From positions 925,316 to 989,315 of the forward strand of contig VZQC01014000.1 in assembly GCA_009823505.1 (NCBI GenBank): a stretch of DNA of 64,000 bases. Reading direction: 5' to 3'. Below are positions 47,112-58,879 of this stretch, in pieces. The translations under genes and the position numbers were made by a program. Position 1 is the first letter of the stretch. Every line of letters starts with the position of its first letter. The notes beneath the pieces were generated by a model. That model made no database searches. It was not told the DNA's origin and was given only the letters and a program-made list of their open reading frames with translations. The stretch comes from Rhizomys pruinosus (lineage: Eukaryota; Chordata; Mammalia; Rodentia; Spalacidae).

Positions 47112-47350
47112 CAGGAAGCCTTTCTTTTTCTTTTTTTTTTATGTGTATGAGTGTACTGTCTGCATGTAGGTTTGTGCACTCATGTCATGCAATGCTGCAG
47201 AGGTCAGAAGAGGGTGTCAGATTCTCCTGGAACTGGAGTTAAAGACGGTTCTTAGCCACCATGTGGGTGCTGGGAATCGAACCCAGGTCCACTGCAAGAG
47301 CAGTCGGTGCTGTTAACTGCTAAGCTATCTCTCCAGCCTCAGGAAACCTT
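47112..47350 (-). mobile_element. B2/B3 SINE, single-copy form
   Basis: tatgtgtatgagtgtactgtctgcatgtagg...ctggaactggagttaaagacgg...gctatctctccagcc. The flanks tcaggaagcctt/tcaggaaacctt are a target duplication with one change. Confidence 0.92.
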
Positions 47351-48389
47351 ATTTTACCCCAGGCCAGCTATTTGACTTTGTAGCAAAATAAAAACATGAA
47401 TTATCACTTCAGACAAAGAGCACCAACATGGCCACATTACTGATGACTCAGTTTCATATAGTTATAAAGTTCATTACATATTTATGTAAATCAAAGCACT
47501 TACTAGGATTGTCTAGAAAAATTCATCTTGCTAAATAAACTTCATCAAAGAGTTACTAGGCAGCCATAATTTAACACTCTGATTTTATCCAGTGAGGGTT
47601 GAGGATTATTTTGAAACTGTCTTAAATCACAGTCAGAAGTATGTAGGTCTATACTGACATAATCTCAGAATTTCTGAGACTTATGTTGCAGAATTGTGGG
47701 AGGCTTCCCCACTGGCTTGTGCTGCATCTTGGCTGCAGGAAAAGTCATCGTTAGCAACAAGGAATAGTTAGCGAGAACAACCAGAGAACTCTAACTTGCT
47801 AAGGTAAGAGTAAAACTGGAAATACCTGCAGTAAACTTTGATTACAGACACATATTCAAAAATGTGTCTCAGCTAAGTTAAAATAGTTTATAATAACATA
47901 AAAACTCAAGCCGTGGCATTTTCCAGTCTGTAAAAGAAATTCACACAACCACAAAAATTACAAACAGATAAAAAAGAGATGCTAAGAAGAATACTAAATA
48001 GGAATGGTGAGCATTAAGAAAAAAGATAGCCTTTCATTGTTCTGAAACTCAGTACACTCCAGGGGAAGAAAGTCCTCGCTGGCGACAGTAAATACACCAG
48101 CATAGAATGTCCTCACTGGTATCTTTGGGATGGCAGACTATATCTCTAAATTCTGTATGTATGGAAAAGCTGCATTCTGTATTCTTTCTTGGGAATTCAC
48201 AATGCACAGAAATAACCGAATTTGTATCCCTCTATTTTACACATTTTATTAACTGTAACATGCCTGATTTTTAAATGTAACAATTGTTCACATTGAGATG
48301 GAATTATTATCTTTCAGAACAATTTTTGGGAGCTTACAGTTTTGGGAGCTTAGAGTAAGAGTAACCAAAGCCAAAACTACAAATAGTTT

Positions 48390-48510
48390 TTGTTGATTCC
48401 CCGGCCCCCCGAGCAGCTCCGCTCTCTTCTCCTTCTGGCCTTGGGCCCGGGCCTGCTTCTGCTCTTTGTTTTTCAGGTCTCTGGACTACTATCTTAGTCC
48501 AGACCTGCCC
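48390..48510. other. Short GC-rich block with hairpin
   Basis: ccccggccccccgagcagctcc and cttgggcccgggcctgc (about 48398-48456) are followed by arms ggtctctggacta (48476-48488) and tagtccagacc (48495-48505). Origin not recognised; it may belong to the L1-related segment downstream. Confidence 0.5.
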
Positions 48511-48779
48511 ACTGTGTCTGATCCCCTGCACCCAGTCTACCGCAGTTCTCCAACTAGTTTGTTAGACTCTCTACAGGCGGTCGATACCCCTTCTTGCCCT
48601 TGATCCCCCACTCCTGATCTACCTGCCACTGACCTGCCTGACAAGTGTACTGTACACCACTCATAAAAGAAGTTTCTTTTTATACCATATGGAGTTCCAC
48701 AAGTGGTCACACACAGAATATATGTCTGAGAAGTGCCCAGCCCTGTGTGACACATCTACAGTAGAACCTCTACACCTGA

Positions 48780-49707
48780 GGCTTGTGAAACATAGTGGAA
48801 CAGTGGGTAGACAGAACACTAATGCATCTCTCAACTCTCACCTGTGAAGCTTCCTCATACAACAGAGTGCAGTGCACACAGAAGGCCACAGCTGGCCAAG
48901 GTGTAGAGAATAAGAGACTGCAGAGCACATGACCCTGGACAGGACTCCTGGTATTAAACCTGTAATAAACCATGGTTCAGAGACCATTGGGGACCAGGGG
49001 AGGGGAGATGGTAAGAGGCAGAGTTGGGCCATGATTATATGGAAACAGGTTTCCAAGCCTCTAGGAACTTTTCTTTTTTTTTTTAATTTTTTTTATTTTT
49101 TTTTATGTGTATGAATGTACTGTCTGCATGCAGGTCTGTGCACCCGTGTCGTGCAATGCCGCGGAGGTCAGAAGAAGGTCTCGGATTCCCCTGGAACTGG
49201 AGTTCTCCTGGAATTGGAGTTACAGACGGTTCTCAGCCGCCATGTGGGTGCTGGGGATCGAACCCAGGTCCTCTGCAAGAGCAGTCGGCGCTCCTAACCG
49301 CTAGGCTATCTCTCCAGCCCGGAACTTTTCATATGAACTTACAACAATGGTGAGAGCATGCATAAGACCCATGCTGACTTAGTCACACAGAAACCCAGCA
49401 TAGAACTGCAGAAAAGGGCAGCAGAACCCAACCTTAACCAAGAAACTATTGGCAACTGATTACGGCTGGGTAAGGGAGAGGTGATCTTCCTTAAGTGAGT
49501 GACTAGATAAGCTGACTAGACTCCAGCGGGTGAACTTACTGCACCAAGGGACATCTGGGTACAAAAGTTCAACCAGATAAGCCTTAACATATATGATAGA
49601 ATGCATGAAATCTGGTGGCGGGTGTGGAGGTGTAGATGAGGGAGGGGGTCTAAATTTGACTCAGACATTATATGAAATGCATAAAAACTCAATAAAAATA
49701 TACATCA
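48780..49707 (+). mobile_element. L1 3'-UTR-like segment, split by a SINE
   Basis: The passages accaggggaggggagatggtaagaggcag, accaagaaactattggcaactgattac and gggagaggtgatcttcctt, with an ending of the aactcaataaaaatata type, follow the order of a rodent L1 (Lx-like) 3' UTR. The upstream limit is uncertain. Confidence 0.5.
49064..49330 (-). mobile_element. B3-like SINE, duplicated subfamily, 10-bp target duplication
   Basis: GGAACTTTTC at 49064-49073 and 49321-49330 flanks a complete copy with the ggaactggagttctcct/ggaattggagtt block. It is inserted in the L1-like segment. Confidence 0.95.
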
Positions 49708-49851
49708 AACCGGGCGTGGTGGCGCACACCTTTAATCCTAGCACTTGGGAGGCAGAGACAGGCGGATCTTTGTGAGTTCAAGGCCAGCCTGGTCTACAGA
49801 GTGAGTTCCAGGACAGCCGGAGCTACAGGGAGACCCTGTCTCAAAAAGACC

Positions 49852-49882
<31 letters not shown>

Positions 49883-49889
49883 CATCAAA
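49699..49889 (+). mobile_element. B1 SINE with target duplication and (TA)n tail
   Basis: TATACATCAAA at 49699-49709 and 49879-49889. A full B1 starts ccgggcgtggtggcgc, with an A tail turning into a TA run. Confidence 0.95.
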
Positions 49890-49973
49890 AATAAAGAATT
49901 TACAAATATAAATGCATAAAATAACCTTCAGATACAGCAAAAGGAGTGCTTATGTAGAAAAAGAGTATATGAA

Positions 49974-50129
49974 GCCAGGCGTGGTGGCGCATGCCTTTAA
50001 TCCTAGCACTTGGGAGGCAGAGGCAGGTGGATCTTTGTGAGTTCAAAGACAGCCTGGTCTACAGAGTGAGTTCCAGGACAGCTGGGGCTACAGGGAGACC
50101 CTGTCTCGAAAAGACCAAAAAAAAAAAAA
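49974..50129 (+). mobile_element. B1 SINE
   Basis: gccaggcgtggtggcgcatgcc...ctgtctcgaaaagaccaaaa. The flanks aagagtatatgaa/aagagtatgtgaa are a target duplication with one change. Confidence 0.95.
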
Positions 50130-50149
50130 GAGTATGTGAATGTGCTTTG

Positions 50150-50330
50150 TCAGTGTGGGGGAGATGATGGCACAGCAGGTAAAGGCATTTGCCACACAAG
50201 CCTGATGACCTGAGAACCCATGTAAAGCTTGAAGGAGTGAACTAACTCCACAAAGTTGGTGGCATGGCACACATGCCCACACACATACATTATACACACA
50301 TACACACAATAATACTACATCTAGTTTTTA
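50150..50330 (+). mobile_element. tRNA-derived SINE of B4/RSINE type
   Basis: ggagatgatggcacagcaggtaaaggcatttgcc, acctgagaaccc, tgaaggagtgaactaactccacaaagttg, then a CA-rich tail. Confidence 0.6.
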
Positions 50331-50631
50331 AAATATACCATCTGATCCTTATTTTGCAGCAAATACCAATATTGCAGCAAATAGCAATATCTATATTGAA
50401 CAGAAAGTGACTTGAATAGGACATGGTGACAGTGATGCTCTCTCACAGAGAATGCTGAAAAACAATCTGGATCAGAAATTCTCTGGTTGCCGTAGAGGAT
50501 CTCAGTAGCTTGACTACCCCTGAGACATTGTGAATTAGGAAACAGGCTGTTTCTTCTATCTCTGTCTTGCTTTGCTCAAGATACTAACTCCCTAAGGAAT
50601 AAAAAGCTGGGGCATGAGAGAAATGTTAGAT

Positions 50632-50906
50632 AGAAAGGGCTGGGGCTGGAGAGATGGCCTAGCGGTTAAGAGCGCCGACTGCTCTTGCAAAGGACCCGGG
50701 TTCGATCCCCAGCACCCACATGGCGGCCGAGAACCGTCTGAAACTCCAGTTCCAGGAGAACTCCAGTTCCAGGGGAATCCGACGCCCGCTTCTGACCTCC
50801 GCGGCATTGCGCAACACGGGTGCACAGACTTGCATGCAGACAGTACATTCATACACATACAGAAATAAATAAAATTAATAAAAAATTTTTTTAAAAAGAA
50901 AGGGCT
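50632..50906 (+). mobile_element. B3-like SINE, duplicated subfamily, 10-bp target duplication
   Basis: AGAAAGGGCT at 50632-50641 and 50897-50906. Very little decay: intact box A TGGCCTAGCGG (50655-50665) and box B GGTTCGATCC (50699-50708), followed by two near-identical ctccagttccagg blocks. Confidence 0.96.
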
Positions 50907-51139
50907 TGGTGGCAGCCCTCACTGGGTAGTCAGGATCCGATGAAGGCAGAGTCGAATGAATGAAGATACTGCTGAATGGGAAGTAAGGCCCCGTTAGAAG
51001 AGATGCACAGGTGTCTGAACAAGATTTCAGTCTACTAAGGTGAATAAAACTGACAGAGGACATAGCCAAGCCTCATTTAACTATTAATTTAACAAAATAC
51101 CTACTTGATTTTAAACCTTCCTTATTCTTCAAATTAAGA

Positions 51140-51600
51140 GATCACATTTGGAGCTACGAGTTATGCTAAGTGAAGTAACACAGTCCCAGAAAGACGAACA
51201 ATGTATGGCGTCCCTCATTTGTGGATACTAGCACCAAATTCTTGTATGTAAGTCAAGCCTGATGCTACTATAGATATAACTTGAAGTTTATGTTTCTATT
51301 TTCCCAAGTTCTATGATATATGAGAATCAATCTCTTCTTTGCAAGTACATTAAAATACACATTAACTTGCTATGTAACCTGGGAATGTAAAGTTACATTT
51401 CTTTCTGCCTGTATGCAAAATTACTGTTAAAATGTGTATCTCAAATGTGTTTTGGAATTAACCTAGGGCTTATTTTCAGACTCAGTCTGTTTGGTATATA
51501 TGTGGAGTAATAAATGCTTATTTTGGAGTAGCATAAAATTAAAGGGAACAACAACAGCAAAAGAAATAAAAAGAATATAATAATGAAACTGAACTGTTAT
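51140..51600 (+). mobile_element. L1 3'-end remnant
   Basis: tggagctacgagttatgctaagtgaagtaacacagtcccagaaagacgaacaatgtatggcgtccctcatttgtggatactagc is the end of rodent L1 ORF2. A decayed 3' UTR follows; its limit is uncertain. Confidence 0.8.
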
Positions 51601-51848
51601 ACTCCTCAAACTAAAAATATGTAATTATATCTTAGAACATAAATTTGAAATTCCATGTCTACTATAATTTCTGAACATTGACTACTGACAAAACTATACT
51701 ACCATGCCTTAACAATAATGTGAAATTTGCCAATGTTACTATAATGTGAATTTGCCATTCACTCTTTTTCCAAAATCTCCAACCCATACAGAATCTTTCA
51801 GTGTAATCAGGTTACTTCTTAAAGAAAGTAATGTAAATAAAATCTTTC

Positions 51849-51882
51849 AACAACAACAACAACAACAACAATAGTAATAGTA
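51849..51882. repeat. (CAA)n microsatellite
   Basis: Eight caa units plus atagtaatag. Confidence 0.93.
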
Positions 51883-52981
51883 AAAGAACATTTAATCCTT
51901 AAAGGAAGCATGCTACTACTATGTTTTAAGTAACTCAACTAGAAAAGCACAACCAACTTCTTAGACACCAAGCTGATTGGGGGAAATAAGTTCTGCAAAA
52001 AAGGGTAGAGGATATCAGATCCAGGAAGCAAGCAATGGGTTCCTCTGTTAGACCAATTCCCGCTGCCAGCATAGCCTTCACCTTGATGGTAGCATAGGAT
52101 TTTCCTCCAGGTCCAAAACATTGTCCACTGTGCTGAAGAACAGTATGAAAGACTGTTGAGGGAGACTCACTGAGTAAGAGAAGTAGACAAAGTCTTAAGG
52201 CCTCTAAGAGGAACCATGGAGTGGGGAGATTGAGGAGGTGAGCAGGAAGATGACTGAAGTGTGAGCTTAGAGAGTCTCTTTGTTTCTCATACTAGGGTCC
52301 AGATGTTCCGAATGTTTGCAGGTAGAAATTGAAAATGGCTTTGGAAAGTTTATCTTATAATAGATCATCACAAAACTTATTTAGAAATCCCTTAGAAAAT
52401 TAGGATGTATTGGTGTCATTGTTTGAAACTCAATGTCTTCCACAATCTACTGGAGAGAGAGAGAATTCCCAGACCAGACACCTGTCTCCTTCCCCATTCT
52501 GCAAAAAATCAAAATGGCTAACAGATATCAAAGCTGATGAAAAGCAGAGATAAAGTTGAGAAGTTTGATGGTTGAGGATAAGATTAGCAGACAGAACTCA
52601 TCCTGCCAACTTGTTAATCATGTAAGCTTTGGACAGAAATGCATCCTTGGGTTTCCTAGCGACCGGAGCAAAGAAGAAGACAGAATTAACACAATTTCAT
52701 TGTATTTTTAAAACTAAAAAATTGATAATATAAAATAATGCATATATGATTATTATACCTGATCATATGCTAAATTTTCCATAAAACAATGAAGTATCAT
52801 GAAAACAAGAAAACACAACAATACAGCTTGGTGTGCCTTAGTGGCTCTAACAAACTGTTTTAAAGTTGGGCTGAAATGTATCTTGCTCTCTCAAATATAC
52901 AGAAGGCATTTTAATTAGGAACCCCAAAAATGTAGATTTAAATTTAAATACAAAATATTAACAAATGGCATAGTTGTTAAA

Positions 52982-53068
52982 GAAGAAAGAAAGGAAGGAA
53001 GGAAGGAAGGAAGGAAGGAAGGAAGGAAGGAAGGAAGGAAGGAAGAGAAAGAGAGAGAGAAAGAAGAT
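52982..53068. repeat. (GGAA)n/(GA)n microsatellite
   Basis: aagaaagaaagg, a long gaag run, then gagagaaagag; purine-only strand. Confidence 0.95.
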
Positions 53069-53071
53069 AGA

Positions 53072-53270
53072 GACAGGCATGGTGGCACACACCTTTAATC
53101 CCAGCACTGGGGAGGCAGGGGTAGGCGGATCTCTGTGAGTTCAAGGCCAGCCTGGTCTACAAAGAGAGTTGGGGCTGGGGCTACAACAGCTGTCTCAAAA
53201 AGACCAAAAATAAAAAAGAAGAGCAAGAGGCGGGGGAGGAGAGGAGGAGGAGAAGGGGGAGATAAACTCA
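53072..53270 (+). mobile_element. B1 SINE followed by purine-rich tract
   Basis: B1 53072-53216 (gacaggcatggtggcacacacc...ctgtctcaaaaagacc), with a gap around the 'ggctacaacagctgtctc' part. AG-rich sequence follows to 53270. Confidence 0.88.
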
Positions 53271-53549
53271 ATCATAATTCCCCAATATCAAAATAAATAC
53301 AATGAAGAAATCATAATTTTTTCCAGTATAGTTAAAAAGCAGGATTAACATACTAATATGAAGTAAAGATTATTTCATCAACTTTTACGGTATTTATTAT
53401 ATGCTGCCAATAAGAATTTTGTAGTTAGATAAACTATGCCTCCAATCCAAAAATTAGAGCTGTATACACTTTTAAGATGAGAAAACCAAACGAAAATTTA
53501 AAAATTACAGCTTAAATGGCAACTAAATCAGGGCATGAAGCTACAATAC

Positions 53550-53820
53550 AAAAATTAGACTACGGGGGCTGGAGAGATGGCCTAGCGGTTAAGAGCGCCG
53601 ACCGCTCTTACAGAGGACCCAGGTTCGATCCCCAGCACCCACATGATGGCCGAGAGCCGTCTGAAACTCCAATTCCAGGAGAACTCCAGTTCCAGGGGAA
53701 TCCGAGACCCTCTTCTGACCTCCACGGCATTGCACGACACGGGTGCACAAACCTGCATGCAGACAGTACATTGATACACATACCGAAATAAATAAAATTA
53801 AAAAAAAAAATTAGACTACG
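53550..53820 (+). mobile_element. B3-like SINE, duplicated subfamily, 15-bp target duplication
   Basis: AAAAATTAGACTACG at 53550-53564 and 53806-53820. Complete copy with a ctccaattccaggagaa/ctccagttccagggg block and intact box B. Confidence 0.96.
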
Positions 53821-54394
53821 TAGTAGACAGCTAAAATATAACTATCACGTTAAATTTTATGAAAAGCAGCCAATCTTCTACTTACAGAAACATAGCTTTA
53901 AATATCTGAACTACGAAAAGATAAATGTATCATTCACTGTCTTTATTTCATGAATTTATAAAAACATAACCAAGAAAAAAGGGACATAATAAAAATAAGA
54001 GCATAGATTATAAAATGGAAAAAGAGGTATGCTTAGAAAGCTTCCTCTCCCTGCCTCCCATCCATATCCTTATTGACGTAATTGTCTAAGGAAGGACCTC
54101 AGTAGGAGACATAACGTTTGGATGGGAATGAGTTTGAATAGCCCCTCAATGGGAAGGTTCTCACAAGTACGTTTCTGGGCAGTCCAACACCCTGCACAGC
54201 ACAGTGGCACCTGGTTGGACATGGCAGTGATTTGGACGAAGCAGTGAGAAATGTGTGCAAGGAATAGTCACAACTGGGGAGAAGGTCTGTATCTCCTCAG
54301 TAGATGGTTGAGCACCACCTCCATGTCAGTCACTGCTGTGGACTTGTTATATAGCTGAGACCAAACAGCCCTCAATCCCTGACCTTGTCGGGTA

Positions 54395-54772
54395 TGCTAG
54401 TTAGTTGTTGTTGTCAACTTGACACAACTTCCCCCTAGGAAGAGGGACCCTCAAACAAAGAATGTCCGCAACCATATTGGCCTGTAGCCGTGTCTGAGAG
54501 AAATTATCTTGATTGGTGATTGATGTGGGAAGGCCTAGCCCACTGTGGGCAGCACTGTTCCTGGGTAGATGGGCTGGGTTATAGTAAATCCAGCTGAGCA
54601 TGAGCCAGGGAGTGAGCTGTACGTGGCCTTCCTCAGTGGCTTTTCAGAGTTCCTGCCCTGACCTTCGGCAGTGTTGGACTGTGACCTGGAATAAGATAAG
54701 ATAAACCCTTTCCTCCTCCTGTTGCTTTTGGTCAGTGTTTATCACAACAGCAGAAAGGAAGCTAGAATGTAG
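54395..54772 (+). mobile_element. MT-like MaLR solo LTR
   Basis: tgctagttagttgttgttgtcaacttgacac, attatcttgattggtgattgatg, cccactgtgggcagcactgttcctggg, taaaccctttcctcctcctgttgc, atcacaacagcagaaagg. The same family type as 4149-4791, opposite strand. Confidence 0.7.
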
Positions 54773-55039
54773 AGCTTCCATTTTGATGAGGAAATAGAAC
54801 TTCAGAAACCCAAACTGTAGAGCTTGAACAGACTTATATGAAAAAAGCAAGCTTGTGCTTGGATTGTTTGGTTGGTCTTTGGTATGGTGAGACAATAAAC
54901 AGAAAAGTGACTGAGAGATGTGCATCTGAACAGCGTGACCACCACGCTTCCAGTTCTCTTCTCTTCACCCAGTTCCTCTCTGACACTAAAACAGTAATCT
55001 GATTATGCCTCACTGTGTCCTTAACCAACCTTTGCTGCT

Positions 55040-55465
55040 ACTTGTCACCGGAAAAGCTTAGTCTTCCTGATTTCTCTCAGGAAAGCCCCTGCTCCCCTTT
55101 TCTGGCTTCCTGAACCACCTTCCCTACACACCTTTCTCTGGCCATGGTCTCCCTTCCCCCACTCTGTACCACACCATGCCTGTCTGCTTTTTACACCACC
55201 TGTCTCTAGCATGTTGGGCCGTGCTCATTCCTTCTACCTCAACCCTAGGGTCTACTGAGGAGGCCTTTCCTGCCCTCTCTGCATATGCTAACATTATGGT
55301 CCTCTATATGTGTCTGTGAGTCACCTGACTTCCTCACTACCTTTCCTCAATAAAACTAATATGGCTCCAAAATGAGGATTGAGTTTTCACTATTTGTACA
55401 GCTCTTTACTTAGCATTATATGCCTGGTACTAGAAAGTGTTTAGTAAATGATTAGTGACTGAGCT
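55040..55465 (+). mobile_element. L2 3'-end remnant
   Basis: tgctcattccttctacc, actgaggaggcctttcctgccctctctgc, gtacagctctttacttagc, gcctggtactagaaagtgtttagtaaatgattagtgactg follow the L2 3' UTR order. Confidence 0.6.
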
Positions 55466-57046
55466 CTTCATTTTGTTTTCTGTGACCTTTACTTATTAAA
55501 ATCCCAACAGAAAACATTTTCAGTGACTTAGAGTAAAATTTATATATTGATAACAGAAATAAGCAGCTGGCCTGGAAGGTTGGAGTAGAGGGTTACAGGG
55601 AAAGAATATAATAGGGGGATGAAAAATGTCCTCAGAAGCCCCTGTAGCTCCGCCCACTGTCTACAGCTCCCCAGCCCCAGCAGACATCTCCCTTTTTATC
55701 TGTTGTATGCATGCTGGTTCCCTGAAAGAGATGAGTTTTGAAAACCAGTGAGCTAGAGACTCTATCTAAATTAAATCATTATTAAATATACTAGGTCATT
55801 TATTGTGGACCTTTTAAATTGAATTGACATTGTTAGGGCATTTTCTGAAATTAGAAAACCTAGGAGGAAATTATAAAAAGTAAATGTGATAGGGACTCTG
55901 CGTGTTTTCTCTAATTTGAGGGAACTATCCAGACAAAACTTTCTAAACCATTTTAATGCCATGTTTATGCTAATCTCTTGAAATGGAACAATTTTAATCA
56001 CATTTATCAAATGCTACTGTTTCTTTATGTTATTTTGTACTGAAATGTTTAACATTACGATTTGGTGGACATTTAGACTGATCCTTGCATATGCTTTACA
56101 TTTTAATGTAACCTTTGGCATTCATTACTGAAATGTTTATGAAAAAGAATAGGCAATATTCTCATATAAAATGGTTTAGTTTAGTAAAACATATTAGAGA
56201 ACAATAACTTTGCTTATATTTATAATTAAATTTTCATGGTTGATGAGTTATGGCTGTCACACACTGAATATCCCATTATGATTGGTAAATTTAATTTGTA
56301 CTTTGAAAAAGATGTACCAGTATATAGAATTGACTCTGAAATAACATGCAGTTTAATAAAAATGAGATTACTACCTTTTCTTGCCCTCGGATGAATTACA
56401 GAAATACCTACTTCTTAACTTGGACTTCTTGTATGTGTCTCCTACTGTATAAACCTCACTCCTGTCTTCTTAGTTATTTTCAAAAGCACGGAGGTTTTAT
56501 TAGTTGAGAATTTCACCTCATTAGTTCATGAAGCAGTTCTATATATAGTTCAATAGTAATTCCAGCTGTTAAACTTACTTATACTCATCTATAAATGACA
56601 AAAGTTGCCCCAGCCTTTGGCCTGGTTGGCAAATGAGTGTTTGACAACTTATGAAAAGGGAAAGTAAAAAATAGTGTGTCTTAATGAACCATCTCTATCC
56701 CTTTAGTTTAGCACAGTTCCTCGTACATAGAACTACAGATTCAGATTGAAAGGGCTGTACCTTGGTTATGATGCAGTAACTATGTCATTAAGGACAATCT
56801 GCTTCTCTTAGACCTTTCTTCAGAGCCCAGACAGAGCAGCTGCTATAGGAGAGAGAGGAGTGGTGAAAAAGATCTTGGAAAATAGCTCATAATCTCATTG
56901 GCCAGAGAAAGTCATGTGGCCAGTGTCATTTAAAGGGTTGAAGAGATGTGGCTATTACTAACAAATCCCAGGAGAAGAATTCAGCAGCATTCATGAGATG
57001 ACCTGAGTTGAAGTATAAGAAAAAATAAGAATTATTTTTATTTCAG

Positions 57047-57118
57047 AGAAATGTTATAAAGGGTTCCCCAGCTGGAATCAGCCAGTTGGAAGAAGCATTC
57101 ACATACTTGCACCAAGCT
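57047..57118 (+). other. Candidate cryptic or cassette exon (72 nt, in frame)
   Basis: An exon-like stretch within the intron after exon C: acceptor attatttttatttcAG, 72 nt without a stop in phase 0, donor GCT|GTAAGT. It would encode 24 residues (RNVIKGSPAG...TYLHQA) and could be spliced between 'LSGEE' and the next exon without shifting frame. No MAN1A1 protein I know contains such an insertion. It may be a chance combination, since AG...GTAAGT pairs are common in long introns. No repeat is recognised in it. Confidence 0.25.
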
Positions 57119-57246
57119 GTAAGTGTGGCTAGCTACTCATTGGATAGGAATACACATACAAAATGTTCAATGAAAAGACTGGTCCTCCGGTAACCCTGTC
57201 TACAAAGTTCTGCTTCTCCTAGAAGTACCTTCTTCTTGGTAGGCTT

Positions 57247-57519
57247 CTCTGTTAACCTTTTTTTTTTTTTAATTTTATTTATTTCCGTATGTGTATGAAT
57301 GTATTGTGTGCATGCAAGTCTGGGCACCCGTGACGTGCAATGCCACGGAGGTCAGAAGAGGGTGTCGGACTCCCCTGGAACTGGAGTTCTCCTGGAATTG
57401 GAGTTTCAGACGGCTCTCGGCCGCCATGTGGGTGCTGGGGATCGAACCCGGGTCCTCTGCAAGAGCGGTCGGCGCTCTTAACCGCTAGGCCATCTCTCCA
57501 GCCCCTCTGTTAACCTTTT
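57247..57519 (-). mobile_element. B3-like SINE, duplicated subfamily, 15-bp target duplication
   Basis: CTCTGTTAACCTTTT at 57247-57261 and 57505-57519. Complete copy with the duplicated block and intact reversed boxes. It lies 130 bp after the candidate cryptic exon. Confidence 0.96.
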
Positions 57520-57726
57520 AAATAGTGAGTTAATAATTTCATCTCCATAAAGTACCATGTGAAGAATTATGGCTACGACTGTAACCATCCACAGGAGACA
57601 GTCATCCCTTCAGTATACTCTGCTCTGTTAAATAACACTGACAACCTGGTTCTTTTTCTTCTGCCTCTTGCTCTTTGATGTAAGTGTTCCCTAGGTCAGT
57701 CACTTCTTGTTTTACAAAAGTATTTG

Positions 57727-57971
57727 AGGGCTGGAGAGATGGCTCAGTGGTTAGAAGCACTGACTGCTCTTGCAGAGGACCCAGGTTCAATTCTCAGCAC
57801 CCACATGGTGGCTAAGAACCGCCTTTAAGCCGGGCGTGGTGGTGCATGCCTTTGATCCCAGCACTCGGAAGCAGAGGCAGGTGAATCTCTGTGAGTTCAA
57901 GGCCAGCTTGGTCTACAGAGTGAGTTTCAGGACAGCTGGGGCTATAGGGAGACCCTGTCTCAAAAAAAAAA
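57727..57971 (+). mobile_element. Chimeric SINE: B2/B3 head fused to B1
   Basis: 57727-57828 is the first ~100 nt of a B2/B3 (gggctggagagatggctcagtgg...ggtggctaagaaccgcctttaa). It joins directly to a full B1 at 57829 (gccgggcgtggtggtgc...) with an A tail. No B2/B3 tail follows the B1. Flanks aaaagtatttga/aaaagtctaatga may be a decayed target duplication of the whole unit. Confidence 0.85.
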
Positions 57972-58099
57972 AGTCTAATGAAAGAAATAACATAATAGTT
58001 TTATTTTTCAGTTATGTAGAATTATTTTATAGTTCTCAATGACCATTGAAACAGTACTTCAAATCATTTCTGCATGTTTTTCCTCCTGAATCATATTGG

Positions 58100-58215
58100 T
58101 ATAGATTTCTTTTTTTTTTTTTTCCTGGAGCTGGGTCCTTTGCTCTCTGATCCATCCTGGAGCCAGGACCTTTACTCCTTGGTGTAGAGTTCTAATTCTC
58201 AATTTTTTTTTCCTG
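58100..58215. other. Poly-T tracts and short tandem echo
   Basis: A long T run (about 58111-58125), then ctggagctgggtcctttgctc and ctggagccaggacctttactcc, two related 22-bp pieces, then another T run. No family recognised. Confidence 0.5.
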
Positions 58216-58499
58216 TATGTTTTCAACAGAAGTTATTTTCCAGAAATAATCTTGCATATTCTTTGTCTTTGAAATTATATCCATTAGATGGATACCATTA
58301 GGTGGCAATAGGAAGAAATATAAAATTTAATAGGGCTAGTAGAAAATAACTCAGAATAATGATGATTTACCATCTGTTAAATCCATTCAGTATATGAAAT
58401 AGCAAATGTTTCTGGAGCACCTGCTTTGAGGTGCTCTTCTTGATGCTACAGAAAACAATGACTAGAGAAATATAGGCTCTGTTAACAAATGCTAATCAA

Positions 58500-58665
58500 A
58501 TATTAATTTCATAGCTCTATAAGGGAGATGATATTCTTACCCTCATTTTGCAGAGGAAGAAACAGAGGCACAGGACACTAAGTAACTTACCCAAGTACAT
58601 GCAAAGTAGCAAAGTCTTCAAGCCTAAGTAGCATGTCCTCTCTGAGGCACTGATCATCAGTTTAT
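58500..58665 (-). mobile_element. MIR remnant
   Basis: Reversed MIR: ccctcattttgcagaggaagaaacagaggcacaggacactaagtaacttacccaag. Confidence 0.75.
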
Positions 58666-58879
58666 ATTGGGGATGTAAGACAGAAGATAGATGGCTGAAC
58701 TTAAGACAGATAATGTAACCCTGAGGGAGCACTAAGCAGCAGCTACTAAACTTTGCTAAAACTCCTTAAAAATATAAAAATCACTAGTACTGTGGTCATT
58801 AAGTTCTTTAAGTTTATACAGCAAGCATTCCTTCTGAAGTTCATTTTCTTGTAAATAAGGAAAGAGCTGAGGACGGGGC

